NCBI GenBank assembly: GCA_017428485.1
Contig: JAFRQT010000014.1
Location: 1-64,000, forward strand
Direction: 5' to 3'
Length of the DNA: 64,000 nucleotides
Origin: Bacilli bacterium
GTDB taxonomy: Bacteria; Bacillota_I; Bacilli_A; RF39; UBA660
Shown in pieces: positions 9,661 to 18,294 of the stretch. Made by a program: the position numbers and the translations under genes. Under the pieces are notes generated by a model. That model saw only the letters and a list, made by a program, of their open reading frames with translations, ran no database searches and had not been told where the DNA came from. The stretch's first letter is position 1. Each line of letters begins with the position of its first letter.

Positions 9661-9689
9661 ATTATAATTTATTATTAAATTATTTTCAA
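9661..9689 (-). promoter_or_regulatory. promoter of the 605-residue secreted protein gene
   Basis: Minus strand -35 TTGAAA (9684-9689), 17 bp, -10 TATAAT (9661-9666), followed by TATAATAGGTGATAAT and the ATG. Nearly identical to 7774-7802. Confidence 0.75.
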
Positions 9690-9691
9690 TA

Positions 9692-9716
9692 AAAAAAAAG
9701 AGTTTCAAAACTCTTT
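9692..9716 (-). terminator. intrinsic terminator of the 619-residue secreted protein gene
   Basis: Minus strand AGAGTTT-tg-AAACTCT followed by a run of nine T; a copy of the terminator at 7804-7826. Confidence 0.8.
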
Positions 9717-10008
9717 TTAAAATATACATGACAAATCATAGCCAAATACTACTCCAATCAAGTAAACAATTGATGGAAGTATTCCTACTATTGCAAGTAC
9801 TACTGCCATAATAATTAATTTTCTTCCTGCTTTCTTTAAACCATCTGCATCTTTTGATATTATCGCAGGTATTAACACTATCATTGCATTAGCTATGGCT
9901 ATTATTGCTGCTGCTATTCTAAGTACATTTACTATTCCCTTAATTATTTTAACGCCATTATTTTTAAGTATTTCACTACAGTTTTGCCCTTTTGGTCCAA
10001 ATCCACCA
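9693..10008. repeat. near-identical duplicated block, copy 2
   Basis: Partner of 7801-8115. It covers the terminator and C-terminal hydrophobic module of the 619-residue paralogue. Confidence 0.85.
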
Positions 10009-11576
10009 TCAGCAACTCCTGGAATTATAAATGTATAAAAACTATTATTATATATTTCTCTTATTTTTTCTGCATTCTTTTCATTAGTTTCGTTTTCATG
10101 TTCTTCAAATGCATTATCAACGTTATTTTCATTATTAGAAATTGCTTGTTGAGATTCTGCAATCAAGTTTAATAAACATGTTTTCTTTTCTGCAGATAAT
10201 TCAGAGCAGGCTTTATCATAGCATTCTCTACATGCGCTTGTGTTACTATTTCCTAAACAATTATCATAATCTAATTTTGCTTCCACACAGCTTCCACCAA
10301 TAGCTGCATCTTTACTTTTCCAATAATAGACAACTCCATTGCTACCTCCACAAGCCACGCATTTTCCTTCTTTGTTATCGTTTTCTTCTTCACGTATAGC
10401 AATTTTACATCCAGTTTCACACATGGTACCCTTCATTTTATTTCTTACTGATGAAATTTCTGAAGAAGTTAATTTACATTTATCACTCCATGCTTTTTGA
10501 TAGCACTCATCTATTTTGTCATTTCCAGCTTTTTTTAATTTTGGTGCATATTCTTCAGTTTGGTTTGCTAAATATCTTGCTGATTCAATATCAACATTAT
10601 GCTTTTTTGAATATTCTTCTGCACAGCTATCAATATAAGTTTTGGTATCAATATTAATATCAGTTAATTTGTCTGGGCAAGTATATTTACTTACTAATTT
10701 TGCTTTTTCTTCAATGCATGCTGTCAAATCCTCATCATAATCTTTTGATTTTTCAGTACAGCCTGTTATTCTACCGGATACATCAACACCAACTATTTTT
10801 TCAAGCCAATTATTTTTATGTCTTACTTCTTCACTATCGGAAAAAATATATTCATATTCAGGATGAAAGAATGTCGCAACACCACTCATATTTTCTGAAA
10901 AACTCATATATTTAGGACATGTTAATGTTTTAAAGCCCTCATAACCAGTAGTATCAATATTCCTAACGGCGACTGTATCATTATAATGGCTAACATCTAA
11001 ATTAATGTATTTTTTTCTGGCTTTTTCGGTATCTTGAAAAATAATTTGATCTCTATAAGCAGTATCACATTTTTTATTAAAAATTCTCAAATAAATGAAT
11101 GCCAAATCATTGTCTGAATCTTGAGGTGTTGAGTATACAGTATCAATGTAATAATGGTCATTAGGATTCTGATAACTAGGATAAGAGTTTTCATAAGCAT
11201 CCGTTCTATGAACGTATCCTTTATAGCATGCCCCCACCACAGAATCTCCATTTTTATTAATTGATGTATATGCCCTTTCAAATGTTATATTATCTATAAA
11301 GAAGTACTTCATTTCAGAAGATATGGTACCGGCAGAATATTGATGTCCTATTGTGTATGCATTGATTTGTGTTTTTGATGGAATATTTTCATATTTTGAT
11401 GCTGTTTCATCATTATAGAAACAACCCGTTAATGTTACTGTTTTATCAGTACAATTCAGTACTTGTTTTTCACCAAGTTCTGATATTTCAGTATCATTAT
11501 CTTCTTCTGCATTAATATTTATTGCAAATATTAATGATGTGACTAAAAGCAATAAAAATTTACTTACATATTTCAT
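9717..11576 (-). CDS. large cysteine-rich secreted protein with VirB2/TrbC-like C-terminal hairpin (paralogue)
   Basis: 619 residues, tandem paralogue of the gene at 7827-9644. Signal peptide 1-23 (ends INA). The ectodomain carries matching landmarks: VTLTGCFYND, TTGYEGFKTLTCPKYMSF, VSGRITGCTEK, CETGCKIAI, CVACGG, CRECYDKACSELSA. The C-terminal about 95 residues are almost the same as in the paralogue, again two hydrophobic helices with a KDADGLKKAGRK loop and a terminal C-I-F. The N-terminal two thirds are only moderately similar. ATG preceded by GGATAGGTGATAAA. Its promoter diverges from that of the secretion ATPase gene at 11700, which fits a shared surface or secretion function but does not prove it. 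Confidence 0.7.
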   Translation of the reverse strand: MKYVSKFLLLLVTSLIFAININAEEDNDTEISELGEKQVLNCTDKTVTLTGCFYNDETASKYENIPSKTQINAYTIGHQYSAGTISSEMKYFFIDNITFERAYTSINKNGDSVVGACYKGYVHRTDAYENSYPSYQNPNDHYYIDTVYSTPQDSDNDLAFIYLRIFNKKCDTAYRDQIIFQDTEKARKKYINLDVSHYNDTVAVRNIDTTGYEGFKTLTCPKYMSFSENMSGVATFFHPEYEYIFSDSEEVRHKNNWLEKIVGVDVSGRITGCTEKSKDYDEDLTACIEEKAKLVSKYTCPDKLTDINIDTKTYIDSCAEEYSKKHNVDIESARYLANQTEEYAPKLKKAGNDKIDECYQKAWSDKCKLTSSEISSVRNKMKGTMCETGCKIAIREEENDNKEGKCVACGGSNGVVYYWKSKDAAIGGSCVEAKLDYDNCLGNSNTSACRECYDKACSELSAEKKTCLLNLIAESQQAISNNENNVDNAFEEHENETNEKNAEKIREIYNNSFYTFIIPGVADGGFGPKGQNCSEILKNNGVKIIKGIVNVLRIAAAIIAIANAMIVLIPAIISKDADGLKKAGRKLIIMAVVLAIVGILPSIVYLIGVVFGYDLSCIF

Positions 11577-11601
11577 TTTATCACCTATCCTACTATTATT
11601 A

Positions 11602-11630
11602 AGTATAATATATTTTGGGCTTTAAAACAA
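11602..11630 (-). promoter_or_regulatory. promoter of the 619-residue secreted protein gene
   Basis: Minus strand -35 TTGTTT (11625-11630), 17 bp, -10 TATACT (11602-11607). Divergent from the promoter at 11639-11667. Confidence 0.6.
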
Positions 11631-11638
11631 TAATAAAC

Positions 11639-11667
11639 TTGAAATAGTTTAAACATTAATATATAAT
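11639..11667 (+). promoter_or_regulatory. promoter of the GspE/PilB-type ATPase gene
   Basis: -35 TTGAAA (11639-11644), 17 bp, -10 TATAAT (11662-11667); GAAAGGA lies before the start codon. Confidence 0.7.
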
Positions 11668-11699
11668 ATAATATAGAATAGAATAGAAAGGAAAATGCG

Positions 11700-13094
11700 A
11701 TGAAAGAGTTTGACTTTGAAAAAGTTCCTATAGTTGAAATTGCAAATGAAATTATTTCTGATGCTGTTAAACGTAACGCAAGTGATATTCACTTTGATCC
11801 AACTAAAAACAGCGTTAGAATCAGAATTCGTATAGATGGAATTTTAACTGACTATTCTATTGTTCCTGAAAAATATAAAAGGAATATGATTTCACGTATA
11901 AAAATGATTGCTGGTATGAACATAATGGAAACAAGGCTTCCACAAGATGGTGCAATTAAAAGTAGACTTGGTAAAAGAGCACTAGATCTTCGTGTTTCTT
12001 CTCTACCTACTAATATGGGAGAAAAAGTCGTTATTCGTATTTTGGACTATTCAAAAAGTTTACAAGGATTAGACACATTGGGTCTTTCAGATGAAGCAAT
12101 TAAAAAAATAGATAGGATGATTAAAGTACCAAATGGCATTATATTAGTTACTGGTGCTACTGGTGCTGGTAAATCAACAACAGTTTACTCTATCTTGCAA
12201 AAAATGAATACCGATGATGTTAATATCATAACAGTTGAGGACCCAGTCGAAATGGATATCGCAGGAATTAACCAAGTACAAGCTCAAGCTGAAATTGGCC
12301 TTACATTCGCAAATGTTCTAAGAAGTATTCTTCGTCAAGACCCAGATATCATAATGATTGGAGAAATTCGTGATGATGAAACCGCAAGAATCGCTGTCCG
12401 TGCATCTATCACTGGACATAAAGTTTTATCAACAATTCACACCAATAACTCATTAAATACAATTGAAAGACTTACTGATATGGATGTTGAAAGATATTTA
12501 CTTGGTGCTTCTTTAGAAGGAATTATATCTCAAAAACTAGCAAGAAGATTGTGTCCAGAATGTAAGAAATTAAGACCAATAAGTAATTATGAAAAAGAAA
12601 TATTTAAAAGAGTTCTAAATAAAGACGTAAACGAAATATATGATGCTAATCCAGATGGGTGTGAGCATTGTTTCAGAGGATATGCAGGAAGAATTGGTCT
12701 TTATGAGGTACTAAACATAAATGATGATATTAGAGATGCAATTACTAATGCTCTTCCTAAAAGTGAATTAAGAAAACTTGTTTATAAAAGTGGAGTTATT
12801 ACACTACTTCAAGATGGACTTGAAAAAGCTTTAGCAGGAGAAACTTCTTTTTCTGAAATATTAAAAGCTGTTGATCTTGAAAATGATTTAGAAAATTATT
12901 CAGAAGATAACTTAAGAAGTAGTTTAGATGATGTTCAAAGAATAAAACAAGCTGAAGAAAGAGCTAATGAGGAGTTTACAATTATATCTAATCAAGAAGA
13001 ACCTAAAAAAGAAGAAATACAAACAAATAATGAATCTCCTGTTGAAAAGCAAGCTCCTAAATCACCTCCTGAAATTGAATATTTTAACTTTTAA
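11700..13094 (+). CDS. type II/IV secretion ATPase (GspE/PilB/ComGA family)
   Basis: Hexameric cytoplasmic ATPase that powers pilus, pseudopilus or competence-fibre assembly. 464 residues. It has an N-terminal domain (about 1-120, ending in RVSSLPTNMGEKVVIRIL), Walker A GATGAGKST at 152-160, the Asp box with VEDPVE, Walker B IIMIGEIRDDE, and a His box with TGHKVLSTIHTNN. A zinc-binding tetracysteine site has C285, C288, C321 and C324 (CPEC...CEHC), typical of GspE/PilB/ComGA and absent from PilT retraction ATPases. It lacks the long MshEN N-terminus and so is closest in build to ComGA. The C-terminal 70 residues are an acidic/Pro-rich tail. No comGB or pilC gene follows. It may serve the prepilin at 7353. 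Confidence 0.9.
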   Translation: MKEFDFEKVPIVEIANEIISDAVKRNASDIHFDPTKNSVRIRIRIDGILTDYSIVPEKYKRNMISRIKMIAGMNIMETRLPQDGAIKSRLGKRALDLRVSSLPTNMGEKVVIRILDYSKSLQGLDTLGLSDEAIKKIDRMIKVPNGIILVTGATGAGKSTTVYSILQKMNTDDVNIITVEDPVEMDIAGINQVQAQAEIGLTFANVLRSILRQDPDIIMIGEIRDDETARIAVRASITGHKVLSTIHTNNSLNTIERLTDMDVERYLLGASLEGIISQKLARRLCPECKKLRPISNYEKEIFKRVLNKDVNEIYDANPDGCEHCFRGYAGRIGLYEVLNINDDIRDAITNALPKSELRKLVYKSGVITLLQDGLEKALAGETSFSEILKAVDLENDLENYSEDNLRSSLDDVQRIKQAEERANEEFTIISNQEEPKKEEIQTNNESPVEKQAPKSPPEIEYFNF

Positions 13095-13120
13095 GAAACT
13101 TAAATAGTTTCTTTTTTTTT
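13093..13120 (+). terminator. intrinsic terminator after the ATPase gene
   Basis: AGAAACT-taaat-AGTTTCT followed by nine T. Confidence 0.8.
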
Positions 13121-13143
13121 GAATATAATTAATTGGTGATATT

Positions 13144-15033
13144 ATGTTTCAGAACATTCAAAATAAAAGAATAAGAAATGTTTTTTTAATATCATTATTA
13201 ATATTACTATTAGTTTTATTTAAAATATTCTATATACAAGTAATTGAATATAAAAAATTAAATAAACTTGCTAATGAACTCTGGAGCAGAAATTTAACAG
13301 TTCAAGCAGATAGAGGAAAAATATTAGACAGGAACGGTAAAACAATTGTAGATAATATTACTACCGTTGGTTTATATTTGGTTCCAAGTCAAATAAAAAA
13401 TAAAGAAGAGACAGCAAAACTTTTATCAAATATAATTGGTAATGATTATAATGAAATGTTAAGACATATTACTAAAAAGACATCCATAGAAAGAGTACAT
13501 CCTGAAGGAAGAAATCTTAATTATGAAATTGCAAATAAAATAAATGCACTTAATTTAGAGGGTGTATATCTATTAAAAGAAAGTAAAAGGAATTATTTAT
13601 ATGACAATGTCCTTTCACATGTCATTGGGTATACAGGAATAGATAATCAAGGATTAAGTGGTTTAGAACTTAAGTATGATAAAGAACTTACTGGTATTAA
13701 TGGTAGTATTAAATACTATAGTGATGGTAAAGGAAATAGATTAGATTTACCAGAAATATATGAACAACCAATTAATGGAAAAGATATCTATTTAACTATT
13801 GATTTGGATGTTCAATTAGCGCTAGAAAATGAACTAAATCAAGCATATACAAAATATAATGCAGAACAAGCCATTGGAATAGTTATGAAAGCTAAAACTG
13901 GCGAAATACTTGCCATGAGTAGCTTGCCCTCTTTTAATCCAACTAATTATCAAAATTATAGTGAAGAAATAATCAATAGAAATCTTGCTATATGGTCTAA
14001 TTATGAGCCTGGAAGTACTTTTAAAATAGTGACATTAGCTTCTGCTATAAATGAAAACATTGTTAATATTTTTGAAGACCATTATTATGATACAGGTAAA
14101 ATTAAAGTCGCATCTGCTACATTACATTGTTGGAAACATAAAGGCCATGGAGATCAAACTTATGTACAAGTTGTAGAAAACTCATGTAATCCAGGATTTG
14201 TTAATTTAGGACTTAAACTTGGTAAAGATAAATTATTTGATTATATCAATAAATTTGGGTTTGGCAAAAAAACAGGAATTGACTTAAGTGGTGAAGCAAC
14301 AGGAATATTATTTAAAAAAGATAAAGTTGGTCCTGTCGAACTAGCAACAACTGCTTTTGGTCAAGGAATAAGTGTTACTGCTCTTCAACAAGTAACTGCT
14401 GTTTCGGCTATAGTTAATGGCGGAACTTTATACACCCCATATATAGTTTCAAGCATTGGCGATGATAAAAAAACACCAAGTATTAAACGGGAAAATATAA
14501 TAACTAAAGAAACTAGTGATTTAGTTAAATATGCTCTTGAAAGTGTGGTTGCTAATGGTAGTGGAAGAAATGCATATATTGAAAATTATAGAATTGGTGG
14601 GAAAACAGGAACCGCTCAAAAAGTTGGTTCAAATGGAAAATATATGTCAGGAAATTATGTTTTATCATTTATTGGGTTTATGCCCGCAGATAATCCAGAA
14701 TATGTAGTATATATAGCTATAGATCATCCTAAAGGTGTTACACAGTATGGAGGAGTGGTCAGTGCCCCTATTGCTAAGGATGTATTTAAAAATATAATAT
14801 CTATCTATAATATTAAGGAAGATACAAATGGTTTACCAAAATCATATAGATGGAATGATATAAAATATATAACTATTCCAAATGTTATTGGAATGTCACC
14901 AAAAGAAGTAAAAAAAGAATTAAAAGGATTAAAAGTAGAATTTATTGGTAATGGAGAAAAAGTTATAGATACCCTACCAGAAATAAATACGCGAGTTAAA
15001 GAAAACTCTACTATTAAAATATTATTGAATTAA
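13144..15033 (+). CDS. penicillin-binding protein 2 / SpoVD-type transpeptidase with PASTA domain
   Basis: Class B PBP that cross-links peptidoglycan stems outside the membrane. 629 residues: one N-terminal membrane helix at about 13-35, a dimerisation domain (QADRGKILDRNGK near 55), and a transpeptidase domain with the three active-site motifs S291-T-F-K (PGSTFKI), S347-C-N and K487-T-G-T. A single PASTA domain occupies about 575-629 (IPNVIGMSPKEVKKELKG). One C-terminal PASTA domain is the SpoVD arrangement, which would suit a spore former, but the gene lies outside the usual mra/mur cluster, so a vegetative PBP2B role is also possible. TTGGTGATATT precedes ATG. Confidence 0.88.
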   Translation: MFQNIQNKRIRNVFLISLLILLLVLFKIFYIQVIEYKKLNKLANELWSRNLTVQADRGKILDRNGKTIVDNITTVGLYLVPSQIKNKEETAKLLSNIIGNDYNEMLRHITKKTSIERVHPEGRNLNYEIANKINALNLEGVYLLKESKRNYLYDNVLSHVIGYTGIDNQGLSGLELKYDKELTGINGSIKYYSDGKGNRLDLPEIYEQPINGKDIYLTIDLDVQLALENELNQAYTKYNAEQAIGIVMKAKTGEILAMSSLPSFNPTNYQNYSEEIINRNLAIWSNYEPGSTFKIVTLASAINENIVNIFEDHYYDTGKIKVASATLHCWKHKGHGDQTYVQVVENSCNPGFVNLGLKLGKDKLFDYINKFGFGKKTGIDLSGEATGILFKKDKVGPVELATTAFGQGISVTALQQVTAVSAIVNGGTLYTPYIVSSIGDDKKTPSIKRENIITKETSDLVKYALESVVANGSGRNAYIENYRIGGKTGTAQKVGSNGKYMSGNYVLSFIGFMPADNPEYVVYIAIDHPKGVTQYGGVVSAPIAKDVFKNIISIYNIKEDTNGLPKSYRWNDIKYITIPNVIGMSPKEVKKELKGLKVEFIGNGEKVIDTLPEINTRVKENSTIKILLN

Positions 15034-15039
15034 AAGGCA

Positions 15040-15068
15040 TTTACAAACAAACATTTGTGTGCTATTAT
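15040..15068 (+). promoter_or_regulatory. lexA promoter overlapped by an SOS box
   Basis: -35 TTTACA (15040-15045), 17 bp, -10 TATTAT (15063-15068). Between them CAAACAAACATTTG (15044-15057) matches the Firmicutes LexA box CGAACRNRYGTTYG at 12 of 14 positions. The operator would block RNA polymerase, so lexA should be self-repressed. Confidence 0.7.
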
Positions 15069-15087
15069 GTATATAGGAAGTGATGAT

Positions 15088-15705
15088 ATGGAAAAGTTAA
15101 CTACTCAACAAGAAAAAATACTAAATACTATTAAAAAATTCATTGCAGAAAAAGGTTATGCCCCTACAATAAGAGAACTATGTAAATTGTGTAATTTAAG
15201 TAGTACAGCAACAATGTTTGTTCATTTAAAAAACTTAACAAAAAAAGGCTATATTAATCAAACAGAAAGTAAATTTAGAACAATCGAGTTAAATGTTCCA
15301 AATGAATTTGATGATAAACATGACAATGTTGCATCTATTCCTCTATTAGGAAAAGTAGCTGCCGGTAACCCAATTGAAGCAATTGAAAATCCTAATGAAT
15401 ATTTTTCACTACCAAAAGAACTATTGCCTAAAAATCATGAAGTGTTTGCGCTTGAAGTTAGAGGTGAATCAATGATAAATGTTGGAATATATGATGGAGA
15501 TATTGTTATTGTTGAAAGAGAAAAAAATGCCAATAATGGCGAGATAGTTGTTGCAATGACAGATGAAAATGAAGTTACTTTAAAAAGATTTTATAAAGAA
15601 AATAATCATATTAGACTTCAACCTGAAAATGATACAATGGATCCAATTATATTAGATAATTGCTATATCTTAGGAAAAGCAGTTGGACTTTATAGATCAA
15701 TATAA
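15088..15705 (+). CDS. lexA: LexA SOS repressor
   Basis: Represses DNA-damage genes and cleaves itself when RecA filaments form. 205 residues, usual size. An N-terminal winged helix (LTTQQEKILNTIKKFI, GYAPTIRELCKLCNL) is followed by the S24 self-cleavage domain: the scissile Ala-Gly is in KVAAGNP, the catalytic Ser in GESMIN, and the catalytic Lys in VTLKRFY. The frame is open 11 codons further upstream, but the ATG at 15088 has AGGAAG 7 nt before it and gives the canonical MEKLTTQQ start. The longer version would begin upstream of the predicted transcription start. Confidence 0.96.
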   Translation: MEKLTTQQEKILNTIKKFIAEKGYAPTIRELCKLCNLSSTATMFVHLKNLTKKGYINQTESKFRTIELNVPNEFDDKHDNVASIPLLGKVAAGNPIEAIENPNEYFSLPKELLPKNHEVFALEVRGESMINVGIYDGDIVIVEREKNANNGEIVVAMTDENEVTLKRFYKENNHIRLQPENDTMDPIILDNCYILGKAVGLYRSI

Positions 15706-15715
15706 ATAAACAAAT

Positions 15716-15745
15716 AAAAATGTTACTTACGTAACATTTTTTTAT
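15716..15745. terminator. bidirectional terminator between lexA and the rhomboid gene
   Basis: AAAAATGTTAC-ttac-GTAACATTTTTTT: an ATGTTAC/GTAACAT stem flanked by A and T runs, usable on both strands by the convergent genes. Confidence 0.8.
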
Positions 15746-16875
15746 TTTGTCATCATTATATATGTCATAGCGGCAAACATAAGTATCAATACAACTATTC
15801 CATTTATTCTATCTCTCTTTTTAGTAGCATCCCCTACACCAATTATCATTGCCATAAGTATTCCACCAATTAATCCACCAATGTGGCAGAAAACATCAAT
15901 ACCTGGAATCATAAATCCTAATACTAAGTTAATTGCTAATGTTGGTAATAAACTACCTCTTAATAAGTTTTGAAGGGTTGCTCTATAATAATAAGTAAAA
16001 TATATTATGCTTCCAAATAGTCCAAATATTGCACCTGACGCTCCAAAACTAAGCGTATATTCATTACAGAATACACAAGAGAATATACTACCTAATAGAC
16101 CACTCATTAGATATATAAGCAAAAATTTAGTTCTTCCATAATACTTTTCTACTTGTGCTCCCAACACATATAGTGCATACATATTAAATGCTATATGTAA
16201 AAAATCCACGTGCAAGAACATACAAGTAAATAGTCTATAGAATTCTCCATATCTAACTAACACATAATTATCTGCCATAAACATTTTAACTGCATCAGAA
16301 CCATAAGTTAATGCAAATAAATATATCATTATATTTATAACTATAAGCCCATATGTTATTATAGGTTTTTTAGGACTAAATATCTTTTGTAATTTCTTTT
16401 CATTCTTTATTGTTTTCTGATTCATATCTTCTGTTAATTTAAAGAACTCAATTGGATCAGCTTTTTCATTTAAAACATTGTCTTTTACTTTTGGAAAAAA
16501 TTCATTAACTACTTTATTTGATTTAAAATCACTAATATCATCTACTTTGATAGTTTCAATATTTTTAGTATCAAAAACTTTAACTGCTTCCCCTGTATCA
16601 AGAAGTAAATTTAACATATTCATTCTAAGTGATAAAGTACTTTTTTTAATACTTTTCATAATTGTTTGAGCTTTATATGTATCTGCTTTTAATTGTTCTT
16701 CATTATGAATATAATTTGTATTTATTCTAATTAATTTTAAATCACTTTGCATATTTTCAAGCCAAATTTCATTTTCTATTCCATTAATTATTACAGGTTT
16801 ATAATCTTCTTCAGTAATAAAATAATGTAATATTTTTAAAATTATATCATCTTTGTTATTAATCTTTATATTCAT
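15742..16875 (-). CDS. rhomboid-family intramembrane serine protease (GluP-like)
   Basis: 377 residues. A soluble N-terminal region of about 170 residues is followed by six to seven membrane helices. The rhomboid signature is complete: RLFTCMFLHVDFLHIAFNMYAL, the catalytic Ser in GASGAIFGLFG, and the catalytic His in CHIGGLIGG. A cytoplasmic N-terminal extension is typical of Firmicutes GluP/YqgP, which cleaves membrane proteins and aids membrane protein quality control. AAAAGGAG stands before the ATG. It is the last gene before convergent lexA. Confidence 0.92.
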   Translation of the reverse strand: MNIKINNKDDIILKILHYFITEEDYKPVIINGIENEIWLENMQSDLKLIRINTNYIHNEEQLKADTYKAQTIMKSIKKSTLSLRMNMLNLLLDTGEAVKVFDTKNIETIKVDDISDFKSNKVVNEFFPKVKDNVLNEKADPIEFFKLTEDMNQKTIKNEKKLQKIFSPKKPIITYGLIVINIMIYLFALTYGSDAVKMFMADNYVLVRYGEFYRLFTCMFLHVDFLHIAFNMYALYVLGAQVEKYYGRTKFLLIYLMSGLLGSIFSCVFCNEYTLSFGASGAIFGLFGSIIYFTYYYRATLQNLLRGSLLPTLAINLVLGFMIPGIDVFCHIGGLIGGILMAMIIGVGDATKKRDRINGIVVLILMFAAMTYIMMTK

Positions 16876-16940
16876 TATTAACTCCTTTTCATTAATATTA
16901 TTTTACTATTATTCATATTATTAGTAAAGAGGTGAAAAAT

Positions 16941-17408
16941 ATCAAAAAGTATATAAAAGACATATTATTATTTATAGGAATACTATTTCTTTGGCTATTA
17001 AGTGGACTAATTTTCAAATATAATAAAGAATACTATGAAATGTTAAATTTACCATTCTTTGCCTTACCAGGAAAACTAATAAGTATTATATGGTTTATTA
17101 TTTACATTTTAATAACTATCAGTATTATTCTAGTAAGTAAAAAGACTAATATACTTAAAAATAATGATTATTTATATATATTACTTACTAATTATTTTTC
17201 TAATGAATTATTTATGTATTTCTTTTTCTATTTGATGAGTCCATTTTTAGGCTTCGCCGTCACAACCACTACATTTTTATCTAGTATATTCTTATTTTTA
17301 GAGACAAAGAAAATAGATAAAAAAGCATCATTCTTTTTAATACCTTATATGATTTATGGATTATATGCCTTTATTCTAATGGCAACAACTTATTTTATGA
17401 ATTTTTAA
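16941..17408 (+). CDS. TspO/MBR family membrane protein, apparent ATC start
   Basis: A membrane protein of about 155 residues with five predicted helices. The LNLPFFALPGKLISIIWFII segment matches the TspO core (PPGW..GPVWT.LY); TspO proteins bind porphyrins and other hydrophobic ligands. The start is unusual. The frame has no ATG before residue 38. A GTG at 16932 sits inside the Shine-Dalgarno itself (GAGGTGA, 16929-16935) and so has none of its own. An ATC at 16941 lies 5 nt after that sequence, the spacing used by neighbouring genes. I therefore place the start at 16941; 16932 is the alternative. It ends inside the rluD 3' end, 14 nt overlap, convergent. Confidence 0.65.
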   Translation: MKKYIKDILLFIGILFLWLLSGLIFKYNKEYYEMLNLPFFALPGKLISIIWFIIYILITISIILVSKKTNILKNNDYLYILLTNYFSNELFMYFFFYLMSPFLGFAVTTTTFLSSIFLFLETKKIDKKASFFLIPYMIYGLYAFILMATTYFMNF

Positions 17409-18294
17409 ACATATTTAATATTTCTAGAAATTCTTTTTCTGGTTCCACTTCAAATTCTAAAAATTTATGTGTGATAGGATGTTCAAATCCAAGATAAGCA
17501 GCATGTAACATTTGACCATAATCATTTATTACTTTTCTCTTACAATATAAAGGATCATTTACTATAGGATGATTAATGTATTCCATATGAACTCTTATTT
17601 GGTGTGTTCTTCCAGTCTCTAAAACAAGTTCTAATAAAGTTGCATTTTTATATCTTTCAAGTACAGTAAAATTTGTTACAGCATTTTTACTGTTTTCTTC
17701 AGTTACACACATCTTTTTTCGATCTATTTTACTTCTTCCAATTGGAGCAACTATTTTACCTTGATTGTGATCTATTACTCCATGTACTAATGCTATATAT
17801 TTTCTTTTAATTGTTTTATTTTTAAAACCTTCACTTAATATTCTATGAGCTTCGTTTGTTTTAGCAATCAAAAGAATTCCAGATGTATCTTTATCAATTC
17901 TATGAACAATTCCTACTCTTTCGGTTCCACCTTCATCTGATAATTCATCAGTATAACCCATAAGAGCATTTACTAAAGTATGGGAATAATTACCATTCCC
18001 CGGATGTACTACCATACCACTTTTCTTATTAACAACTAGAATATCATCATCTTCATATAAAATATCAAGAGGAATATTTTCTGCTTTTATTTCAGTATCT
18101 ACTTTTAATGATCCGATTTTAATTACATCATTAGTTTTAATAATGTAACCACCTTTTACTTTTTCATCATTAACTAGTATATTTCCACTTTTAATGTTTT
18201 TTAATATAAAGTTTCTACTCTCATTAGTATACTCTGTTAAAAAAACATCCAATCTTTTTAAATTATCTTTTTCATTTACAATTACTTCTTCCAT
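17395..18294 (-). CDS. rluD: RluD-family pseudouridine synthase
   Basis: Makes pseudouridine in large-subunit rRNA (RluD/YlyB type). 299 residues: an N-terminal S4 RNA-binding domain at about 12-75 (LDVFLTEYTNESRNFILKNIKSG) and a catalytic domain with the conserved HRIDKDTSGILLIAKT motif containing the catalytic Asp, then GRTHQIRVHM. It overlaps lspA by 13 nt, matching the common lspA-rluD pair of Firmicutes. AAGGAG 5 nt before ATG. Confidence 0.95.
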   Translation of the reverse strand: MEEVIVNEKDNLKRLDVFLTEYTNESRNFILKNIKSGNILVNDEKVKGGYIIKTNDVIKIGSLKVDTEIKAENIPLDILYEDDDILVVNKKSGMVVHPGNGNYSHTLVNALMGYTDELSDEGGTERVGIVHRIDKDTSGILLIAKTNEAHRILSEGFKNKTIKRKYIALVHGVIDHNQGKIVAPIGRSKIDRKKMCVTEENSKNAVTNFTVLERYKNATLLELVLETGRTHQIRVHMEYINHPIVNDPLYCKRKVINDYGQMLHAAYLGFEHPITHKFLEFEVEPEKEFLEILNMFKNS

